The translations under genes and the position numbers were made by a program. DNA of 64,000 nt from Pandoraea captiosa (lineage in GTDB: Bacteria; Pseudomonadota; Gammaproteobacteria; Burkholderiales; Burkholderiaceae), in assembly GCF_902459775.1 (NCBI RefSeq), contig NZ_CABPSQ010000005.1, forward strand, positions 216,258 through 280,257, read 5' to 3'. A model generated the notes under the pieces. It did no database searches and was not told the DNA's origin. It saw nothing but the letters and a program-made list of their open reading frames with translations. The stretch's first letter is position 1. Every line of letters starts with the position of its first letter. This document shows positions 57,531 through 64,000 of the stretch, piece by piece.

Positions 57531-58661
57531 TTACGGCGCACGTGCCGCCTTGATCGCGTCGGCCAGATCGTACACCGACATCGCGTAGAAAAAGCTGCGG
57601 TTGTAGCGCGTGAGCACGTAGAAATTCGTGAGACCCATGCGGTACTGCGTGGCTTGTCCCGGCGTCGGCAGATCGACGATCAGCACCGGCGTGTCGAGCG
57701 CCGAGCCGACATCGAGCCTCGGCTCGTTCATCAGCATGCCTGCCTTGATGAAGTCGCTGAGTTTCCAGTGCGGTTCGGGTTGGCCGTCGGCCCCGGCTTC
57801 CGCCAGGCCCTGACTGCCGCGATCGTTGGCGATGTTCCACACGACGGGCTGACCCGGTTGCCATCCGTGCTGCTTGAGGAAGTTGGCAACGCTGCCGATG
57901 GCGTCGGCCACGTCGCTCGTCAGATTGATCTTCCCGTCACCGCTGTAATCGACCGCGTAATTCCGGATCGATGACGGCATGAACTGCGGAATGCCGATGG
58001 CCCCGGCGTACGAGCCATAGATGCTGAACGGATCGACGCTGCGCTCACGCGCGTAGAGCAGCAGGTTTTCCAGTTCCTTGCGGAATAGCGCCATGCGCTC
58101 CGAGCGGTTGCGAGCGGGCGGGTAATCGAACGCGAGGGTGGTGAGCGCATCAATCGTGCGGAAGTTACCCATGTTGCGCCCGTAGATCGTCTCTACACCG
58201 ATGATGGCGACGATGATCTCCTCCGGCACGCCATACTCCCTGGCGGCCCGCGAGAGCGCTGCGGCGTTCTGGTTCCAGAACCGCACGCCGCCGTTGATGC
58301 GCGTGTTGTCGAGGAACCGCTTCTCGTAATTCGTCCAGTTCTTCTGACCGGGGGTAGCGGGCGGCGCAGCGAGTCGCGCCGCCGTCTGCGAGAACACGAC
58401 GCGCGAGAACACCTTCTGCAATTCGCTGCGATTGAAGCCGTCGCGCGCCACGATGTCATTGATGAACGCGTCGACCTCCGGATTCGCCGCATAGCGTTGC
58501 GGTATCACTTCCTCTTCAAACTCGGTCTGCGCGGTCTGCCGGGGGCCTGTCTGCGCGTGCACGCCCACGCTCGTCATGGCGAGTGCACCGATGCACAGCG
58601 CAATGCCCAATGCGCCGATGGCGCGAAGCGGATTCGGGCGCTGCGAACGACGAGCGATCAT
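57531..58661 (-). CDS. mltB: Membrane-bound lytic murein transglycosylase B family
   Basis: A 376-aa peptidoglycan lytic enzyme. The signal region (RRSQRPNPLRAIGALGIALCIGALAM, cleavage near VHAQ) has no lipobox cysteine, unlike E. coli MltB, so it should be soluble and periplasmic. The catalytic Glu lies in AIIGVETIYGRNMG, and YAGAIGIPQFMPSS is the SLT-family lysozyme motif. The ATG at 58661 is chosen because it gives a good signal peptide; earlier in-frame ATGs (58709, 58796) add unrelated residues. Confidence 0.9.
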   Translation of the reverse strand: MIARRSQRPNPLRAIGALGIALCIGALAMTSVGVHAQTGPRQTAQTEFEEEVIPQRYAANPEVDAFINDIVARDGFNRSELQKVFSRVVFSQTAARLAAPPATPGQKNWTNYEKRFLDNTRINGGVRFWNQNAAALSRAAREYGVPEEIIVAIIGVETIYGRNMGNFRTIDALTTLAFDYPPARNRSERMALFRKELENLLLYARERSVDPFSIYGSYAGAIGIPQFMPSSIRNYAVDYSGDGKINLTSDVADAIGSVANFLKQHGWQPGQPVVWNIANDRGSQGLAEAGADGQPEPHWKLSDFIKAGMLMNEPRLDVGSALDTPVLIVDLPTPGQATQYRMGLTNFYVLTRYNRSFFYAMSVYDLADAIKAARAP

Positions 58662-59279
58662 GAGGGGTTGCCCGACCGATGGCGTGGTGCGGGCGCTGTG
58701 CGCGGCCATCGTGGGATGGCGGCCATGGTCCGGTCGATGAGTGGGGCGCGCGTGCGCCGATGAGAAAGCGTCGTACATCCGTACCGGTGAAGTCATGCTG
58801 TCTGTCAGGCCTGTATGAAGTCGAATGTGGCGCGGTCCACTCGGGAACCACCACCACGCTAGTCGCGTTGAAACTCACGTCGACCTGAGTCGATGCACAT
58901 CTACCACGCGTGACGATCCGACATGTCACTCGACGTGCGTTAATACCTAGAGCGTCAACCATTCATGCCAGTTCCGGCCGTCCCGAATTTCGGGAGATTG
59001 GCCCTTACCGGCGGACACGGGTCTGCTGGGAGACTGCCTGGCAGTATAACCGAGTGCACCTGTGATACCTTAAGGCCTGTGCACTGTCTGTGACAGTGTT
59101 CATGGGGGATGCCGGCCATCGGCACGCATTTGCAAGTGACGTGATCGCATGCGAAGTCACGTTGCCGCAATGCGAGTCAGGCTCCGCACTCGGCCGCTAC
59201 CGGACGTGGAGACCACGGCGCGGCGGGCATTCCCCGCCCGTCTCAATATAACGATTCGAAGCGATAGGCGACACAACGA
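58662..59279. other. long intergenic region between mltB and the deacetylase gene
   Basis: A 618-bp divergent gap without a gene I can support. It contains an inverted repeat CACTGTC-TGT-GACAGTG at 59082-59098, which could be a regulator site. Both flanking promoters should lie here. Confidence 0.5.
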
Positions 59280-60203
59280 ATGGCTACCGGGTTCTATACA
59301 CATCCCGATTGCGTCCGTCATGAGATGGGCGAGTGGCATCCGGAATGCCCGGAGCGGCTGCGTGCCATCGAGGACCAGCTGATCGCAGGCCGCATCGATG
59401 GGCTTCTCGAGCGCCGTGAAGCGCCGGCCGCCGACGAGGCCAGCCTGCGGCTGGTGCATTCGCAGGACCATATCGATTTCGTTCGCGACAATATTCCCGA
59501 GTCCGGCTATTTCCCGATCGATCCCGATACGCTGCTCAATCCGTACTCCTGGCGTGCCGCCACGCGTGCCGCCGGCGCTGCCGTTGCCGCGACGGACGCC
59601 GTGATCGGTGGCGAACTCGATAACGCATTTTGCAGCGTGCGCCCGCCGGGCCACCACGCCACGCCCACGCGTGCGATGGGCTTCTGTCTGTTCAACAGCG
59701 TGGCGATTGCGGCCGCGCACGCGCTCGAAGTCCACGGGCTCTCGCGCGTCGCCATCGTCGACTTCGACGTGCATCACGGTAACGGCACGGAAGCGGCCTT
59801 CGGCAACGACGAGCGCGTGCTCATGTGCGGCATCTTCCAGCATCCGTTCTATCCGTTTTCCGGGGCGAACGATCCGGCCCCGAACATGCTCAACATTCCG
59901 CTCGAAGCGCGCACGTCCGGCATGGCGGCGCGTGAAGCGATCGAGTACGGCTGGCTGGGACGCCTGAACGCCTTCCGTCCCGAGATGATCTTTTTCTCGG
60001 CGGGTTTCGATGCGCACCGCGAAGACGACCTCGGTGGCCTCGGGCTTACGGAAGCGGACTTCGCCTGGATCACCAAGGAAGTGAAGGCCATTGCGGACCG
60101 TCATGCCAAGGGACGCATCGTGAGCTGCCTCGAAGGTGGCTACAACCTCTCGGCGCTCGGACGCAGTGTCGTGGCGCATCTGAAAGTGCTCGCCGACGTT
60201 TGA
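59280..60203 (+). CDS. Histone deacetylase family protein (AcuC/HDAC-like amidohydrolase)
   Basis: A 307-aa zinc hydrolase of the class II/acetoin-utilisation deacetylase type. Active-site motifs: RPPGHHATPTRAMGFC, VDFDVHHGNGTE (zinc-binding Asp and His) and SAGFDAHREDDLGGL (second zinc Asp). It should remove acetyl groups from acetyl-lysine or acetylpolyamines; the substrate is not fixed by sequence. It lies 148 bp before an ECHDC3-like gene. Confidence 0.9.
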   Translation: MATGFYTHPDCVRHEMGEWHPECPERLRAIEDQLIAGRIDGLLERREAPAADEASLRLVHSQDHIDFVRDNIPESGYFPIDPDTLLNPYSWRAATRAAGAAVAATDAVIGGELDNAFCSVRPPGHHATPTRAMGFCLFNSVAIAAAHALEVHGLSRVAIVDFDVHHGNGTEAAFGNDERVLMCGIFQHPFYPFSGANDPAPNMLNIPLEARTSGMAAREAIEYGWLGRLNAFRPEMIFFSAGFDAHREDDLGGLGLTEADFAWITKEVKAIADRHAKGRIVSCLEGGYNLSALGRSVVAHLKVLADV

Positions 60204-60351
60204 CGTCCTGTGCCCGGCGCGCGGTGACACCTCGTGCTCGACAATACTCGACAGTACGTCGGTGAGTGATGAGCCAGGGACGGGCAGATTGCGACTGAGT
60301 AGCGACTGAGAAATGCCGCACGGCGAAGACCGCTGCGCCACAGGAGACATC

Positions 60352-61173
60352 ATGACGTCATCGGAGTCGATGGCGGCTGCCGAGCCGCTGGTCCTCGTTT
60401 CACGCGCAGAAGGTGAGTTGGCCGGTGTGGTCACCCTCACGCTCAATCGTCCACGTCAGTTCAATGCCCTCTCCGAGGCGATGCTGGCTGCGCTGCAAGC
60501 GGCGCTCGATAGCATTTCGCATGACGACAGCGCTCGTGTCGTGGTGCTCGCAGGCGCCGGTCCGGCGTTTTGTGCGGGGCACGATCTCAAGGAGATGCGC
60601 GCCGAGCCGTCGCTCGACTACTACCGCACGTTGTTCAACCAATGCACGCGCGTGATGCTGACGATGCAGCGCATGCCGCAACCCGTGATCGCACGCGTGC
60701 ATGGGATCGCCACCGCTGCGGGTTGTCAGCTGGTGGCCATGTGCGATCTCGCGGTCGCGGCGTCTGCGGCGCGCTTTGCCGTCTCCGGCATCAACGTCGG
60801 GCTGTTCTGTGCGACGCCCGGTGTTGCGCTCTCTCGTAATCTCACCCGCAAGCAGGCCATGGAGATGCTGCTCACGGGGGAGTTCATCGATGCAGAAACC
60901 GCCCGCGAGCGCGGACTCGTCAATCGCGTGGCGCCGATGGAGCGGGTCGATGCGGAAGTGGCGGCGCTGTGCCGGGCGATCCTTGCCAAGCCGGCGGCGG
61001 CGGTCGCCGCAGGCAAGGGGCTGTTCTACCGCCAGGCCGAGACCGGCATCGAAGCGGCCTATCAGATGGCCGGACAGACAATGGCTTGCAACATGATGCA
61101 GGCGTGCGCGCTCGAAGGCGTGCAGGCGTTCATCGAGAAACGTCCCCCCGACTGGGCGAAGCCTGCGGGGTGA
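60352..61173 (+). CDS. ECHDC3-like crotonase-family protein without catalytic glutamates
   Basis: A 273-aa crotonase-fold protein resembling mammalian ECHDC3. HDLKEMRAEPSLDYYRTLF and GINVGLFCATPGVAL are ECHDC3-like. At the two catalytic positions of enoyl-CoA hydratase there are Gln126 (AAGCQLVAM) and Gly146 (FAVSGIN), so hydratase activity is unlikely and the true reaction is unknown. CAGGAGA precedes the ATG at 60352. It is convergent with fpr. Confidence 0.88.
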   Translation: MTSSESMAAAEPLVLVSRAEGELAGVVTLTLNRPRQFNALSEAMLAALQAALDSISHDDSARVVVLAGAGPAFCAGHDLKEMRAEPSLDYYRTLFNQCTRVMLTMQRMPQPVIARVHGIATAAGCQLVAMCDLAVAASAARFAVSGINVGLFCATPGVALSRNLTRKQAMEMLLTGEFIDAETARERGLVNRVAPMERVDAEVAALCRAILAKPAAAVAAGKGLFYRQAETGIEAAYQMAGQTMACNMMQACALEGVQAFIEKRPPDWAKPAG

Positions 61174-61212
61174 CGCCCCGTGCCGTGGCGCCGTGGCGTC
61201 GGCTCACGGTGC

Positions 61213-61986
61213 CTACCATTGCTTTTCGAGCACCAGCGGCCCGGGCGTTGCCGTGCGGCTCACCGCGTAGCCATTGCCGGTGAACCAGGCGCGCAATTCC
61301 TTGATCATGTCGGGATTGCCGCACACCATGATGCGCGACGTCGCGGGATCGAGCGTTGCGCCCATCGCCTTTTCCAGCTCGCCCGACGACAGTAGCGACG
61401 TGATGCGTCCGGACAGTGCGCCCTGCGTTTGCTCGCGCGTCACGCTCACGGCGAAGCGAAGCTTGTGCACCAGCGCAGGATCGACGTCCGGGTGCGAGAA
61501 GTGCTTGAGCGCCTCGTAGTAGGCAAGGTCGCGTTCCCATCGCACGCTGTGCACGACGAAGATGCGCTCGAAGCGTCGCCACACGGCGGGGTCGCGCAGA
61601 ATCGAAATGAAAGGCGCGAGCCCGGTGCCGGTGGCCAGCAGCCACAGGTCCTCGCCGCCGGTGAAGCGATCGAGCGTGAGGAAGCCGTACGCGGTGTGAT
61701 CGACGAAGAGTTCGTCGCCGACCTTGAGCGCGGCAAGGCGTGGCGTGAGCTGTCCTTCCGGAATTGTAATTACATAGAACTCCAATGTATCTTCTGCGGG
61801 CGAGTTCACGAAGGAATAGGCGCGCCAGATCAGTTCGCCGTCGTCGCCCGGCAAACCGAGTCGCACGAACTGTCCGGCCGTGAAATGCAGGCCGGGCGGG
61901 CGAGTGGTCTTGATGCTGAAGATCGTCGGCGTCCAGAAATGCATGCCGGTAACGGTCTGCGGCGAGTACTTCGTCTGCGCTTGCAT
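61213..61986 (-). CDS. fpr: Ferredoxin/flavodoxin-NADP+ reductase
   Basis: A 257-aa FAD-dependent reductase passing electrons between NADPH and ferredoxin or flavodoxin. RAYSFVNSPAED binds FAD, GTGLAPF and VCGNPDMIKEL bind NADPH, and the protein ends in Trp, as bacterial FPRs do. An AGGAG lies upstream of the ATG. It is often linked to iron or oxidative stress control, but no such site was seen here. Confidence 0.92.
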   Translation of the reverse strand: MQAQTKYSPQTVTGMHFWTPTIFSIKTTRPPGLHFTAGQFVRLGLPGDDGELIWRAYSFVNSPAEDTLEFYVITIPEGQLTPRLAALKVGDELFVDHTAYGFLTLDRFTGGEDLWLLATGTGLAPFISILRDPAVWRRFERIFVVHSVRWERDLAYYEALKHFSHPDVDPALVHKLRFAVSVTREQTQGALSGRITSLLSSGELEKAMGATLDPATSRIMVCGNPDMIKELRAWFTGNGYAVSRTATPGPLVLEKQW

Positions 61987-62088
61987 GCCGGGGCTCCTCG
62001 CAATTCGACACGCTTTCAGTGTAACGCGCAGTGGGGTATCGCGCCGCGAGACCCTGCTCGCGGGGCGGGTTCCGCGTGAAGGCCTCGT

Positions 62089-63024
62089 TCAGACGTTGTG
62101 ATGCGCGCCGAATGCCGGTCGCGCCGACGGCGCAAATCGTTGGGGCTCGAAGTCCGACGACGCGTCGCCGGTCTGCGGCAGGTGCTGCTCCAGCCACTGT
62201 GTCAGTTCATCGATGACCTTCTCGCGATCGAGGTCATTGAGTGTTTCGTGAAAGTGGCCCGGGTACAGGCGCAGGGTCTTGTCCTGCGAGCCGGCGTTGC
62301 CGTGAAACCGTTCGCTTGCCCATGGGGCGGTGAGCCGGTCTGCGGTGCCATGGAAGATGTAGAGCGGCAGGTGCAGGGCGTTGGCGTTGGCATGGATGCG
62401 TGCCATGGCGTCGAGCAATTCGGCGGCAGTGCGCGCCGGTGTGCCCCGATAGGCGTTGAGCGGGTCCTGCCGTGCAGCGTCCACCACGGTCGTGTCGCGG
62501 GCAATGGCGGCCGGATCGATCTTGAACACGGGGACCTTCGGCAACCAGCGCGACACCCAGCGCCCGGCCTTTTCCATCCACGGCGCCACGGGCTCCCCCG
62601 GGCCGAGCGCGGGGCTGCTGAGCATCAGTCCGCTGACGTTCGCCGGCGCGCGCGTAATCGTATAAAGCGCGGCAATGGCGCCGCCCATGCTGTGGCCCAG
62701 CAGGAACAGCGGCGTCGGCCCGAACGTGGTGCGTACGTGGGTAAGGAAGATCTCGGTGTCGTTGAGGTATTCGTCGAAGCGGTTGACGTAGACGCGTGCA
62801 CCGTCGGAGCGGCCATGTCCGCGCAGGTCGTAGCTCACGGTGGCGATGCCATATGCGGCGAAGTGCTCGGCCAGTGGCGCGTAACGCCCGCCATGCTCGC
62901 CCATGCCGTGCACGATGGCCACCACGGCGCGCAGCGGGACGCGCCCGGCGGGCGGCCGCCACGTGTGGACATGAAGGGCCAGACCGTCGCTGGCGCGCAG
63001 CTTCGATTCAGAATGCGTTGTCAT
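62089..63024 (-). CDS. Alpha/beta hydrolase, monoacylglycerol lipase-like
   Basis: A 311-aa serine hydrolase. Oxyanion region VHGMGEHGGRYAPLAEHFAAYG, YDLRGHGRSDGAR, nucleophile motif GHSMGGA, acid Asp in FHGTADRLTAP and catalytic His near YPGHFHETLND; these are typical of bacterial monoglyceride lipase/lysophospholipase. No signal peptide. Start 63024 has GGAGGAG upstream; the frame continues to 63132 without homology. Confidence 0.9.
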   Translation of the reverse strand: MTTHSESKLRASDGLALHVHTWRPPAGRVPLRAVVAIVHGMGEHGGRYAPLAEHFAAYGIATVSYDLRGHGRSDGARVYVNRFDEYLNDTEIFLTHVRTTFGPTPLFLLGHSMGGAIAALYTITRAPANVSGLMLSSPALGPGEPVAPWMEKAGRWVSRWLPKVPVFKIDPAAIARDTTVVDAARQDPLNAYRGTPARTAAELLDAMARIHANANALHLPLYIFHGTADRLTAPWASERFHGNAGSQDKTLRLYPGHFHETLNDLDREKVIDELTQWLEQHLPQTGDASSDFEPQRFAPSARPAFGAHHNV

Positions 63025-63401
63025 GTCTCCTCCGGGCGCGATGGCCGTCTTCGCCTGACGACGTAAAGCCTTCCCCACACACCGCCAACGTTCGCCGATG
63101 GTGGTGTCGCCTTTGCCGCGACGGCGCTGCAATTATCGGTTCGCTATTCGATCATAGACGTGCACGCGGCGGCGCGTTTTCTCTAGAGGAAACGCACCAC
63201 GAGGAAACTGGCTGCGCGTGGCGATTTGCATAAAAATAGCACGATCGTTCGGCGCGAAACGGCGACGGACAGGCTTGGTTCCCGCCGGTGCCACTGCCGG
63301 TTTGAGCGGGATCGCGCATCTGTGGCAAATCAGAAGTGCGTCGTGAAACGTCGCCACAAAATGCCTCAAATATGCAATTTATGCGTCATTGGCCGTGTGG
63401 T

Positions 63402-63407
63402 TATAAT
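63402..63407 (+). promoter_or_regulatory. candidate -10 box of etfB
   Basis: TATAAT lies 40 bases before the etfB start. The -35 region (TTATGC at 63379-63384, 17-bp spacing) is weak. The remaining part of the gap 63025-63446 shows nothing else I can name. Confidence 0.4.
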
Positions 63408-63446
63408 GGCAGCGGATTGACGTAAACGTAACTTTGGAGCGAGTTC

Positions 63447-64000
63447 ATGAAGATCCTGGTACCGGTCAAACGGGTAGTGGATTACAACGTAAAGGTTCGC
63501 GTGAAGAGCGACGGCACGGGCGTCGACATTGCGAACGTGAAGATGTCGATGAATCCGTTCGACGAAATCGCGGTGGAAGAGGCGGTGCGCCTGAAGGAAG
63601 CGGGCGTGGCGACGGAAGTGATCGCCGTGTCGGCGGGGGTGTCGCAGTCGCAGGAGACGCTGCGCACGGCGCTGGCGATCGGTGCGGATCGCGCGATCCT
63701 CATCGAGTCGGAGGAAGAGCTGCAGCCGCTGGCCGTGGCCAAGCTGCTCAAGGCGATCGTCGACAAGGAGCAGCCGCAACTGGTGATCCTGGGCAAGCAG
63801 GCGATCGACGACGATTCGAATCAAACCGGTCAGATGCTCGCGGCGCTGGCGAAGCTGCCGCAGGCAACGTTCGCCTCGAAGGTGACGGTGGCGGACAACC
63901 GTGCGCAGGTCACGCGTGAAGTCGATGGCGGTCTGGAGACGGTGTCGCTGTCGCTGCCGGCGGTGATCACGACGGACCTGCGTCTGAACGAGCCGCGTTA
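63447..64000 (+). CDS. etfB: Electron transfer flavoprotein beta subunit, 5' part (partial)
   Basis: The window ends inside this gene after 184 codons (full family length about 249). The start [38 protein letters not shown], and [19 protein letters not shown] (the AMP/FAD site with DxxxxQ) are diagnostic of EtfB. With EtfA it passes electrons from acyl-CoA dehydrogenases to the quinone pool. The gene should be followed by etfA outside the window. Confidence 0.95.
   Translation, partial: MKILVPVKRVVDYNVKVRVKSDGTGVDIANVKMSMNPFDEIAVEEAVRLKEAGVATEVIAVSAGVSQSQETLRTALAIGADRAILIESEEELQPLAVAKLLKAIVDKEQPQLVILGKQAIDDDSNQTGQMLAALAKLPQATFASKVTVADNRAQVTREVDGGLETVSLSLPAVITTDLRLNEPR

Noticed and set aside
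58797-59279. Possible small genes in the gap before the deacetylase
   Set aside because: Only short, Arg-rich frames without ribosome sites; the larger ones are shadows of the flanking genes.

Overview
The window is a GC-rich chromosomal segment of a betaproteobacterium in the Burkholderiaceae. The gene order (gyrA, serC, pheA, tyrA, aroA, cmk, rpsA, ihfB, lapA, lapB, ugd, hldA, hldD, cysM), the Burkholderiales-type OmpA, the DUF2486-like gene after holC and the lptF/lptG/pepA/holC block all fit this family. Pandoraea or a close relative is my best guess, from overall protein feel and not from any database search. No tRNA, rRNA, CRISPR array, transposase or integrase was seen. Almost everything is chromosomal core, with a few accessory islands.

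Layout. 1-517: 3' end of an Omp85-type outer-membrane barrel. 564-6537: assimilatory sulfate block (cysB, divergent TSUP permease, cysH, cysD, cysN, cobA). 6544-12129: accessory minus-strand module of an unknown 276-aa protein and a 1505-aa toxin-like protein, lying between cobA and the sirohydrochlorin chelatase cbiX. 12317-17832: cbiX, lptG and lptF, the divergent pepA/holC/DUF2486-like set, and a cytochrome c. 18105-23038: two different dihydroxy-acid dehydratases and a divergent LysR regulator. 23296-25965: lgt and an ankyrin-repeat orphan. 26011-34031: malonate uptake and catabolism island (GntR regulator with a recognisable MatR-type operator, TRAP transporter P-Q-M, malonyl-CoA decarboxylase, a crotonase, MatB). 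34303-37425: SIMPL protein, EVE protein, ferritin-like protein, OmpA. 37837-50281: gyrA, a DUF2059 protein, serC, pheA, tyrA, aroA, an Nramp transporter on the other strand behind a Fur-like box, then cmk, rpsA, ihfB. 50530-55462: LPS assembly and heptose genes. 55724-61986: ComEA-like protein, cysM, mltB, histone-deacetylase-family hydrolase, ECHDC3-like crotonase, fpr. 62089-64000: monoacylglycerol-lipase-like hydrolase and the 5' part of etfB.

How the genes work together. Sulfate is activated by CysDN and reduced by an iron-sulfur APS reductase (CysH). CobA and CbiX make siroheme for a sulfite reductase that is not encoded here, and CysM makes cysteine. MatB with the TRAP system and the decarboxylase should convert external malonate to acetyl-CoA. 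LptF/LptG, LapA/LapB, Ugd, HldA and HldD serve lipopolysaccharide synthesis and export. SerC, PheA, TyrA and AroA form an aromatic/serine biosynthesis run.

The most unusual parts are the toxin-like module in the cobA/cbiX junction, the predicted MatR operator with its malonate cluster, crotonases lacking catalytic glutamates, an alanine at GyrA position 83, a serC leader hairpin, and several short tandem repeats between genes, one of which spans the stop codon of an ilvD gene.
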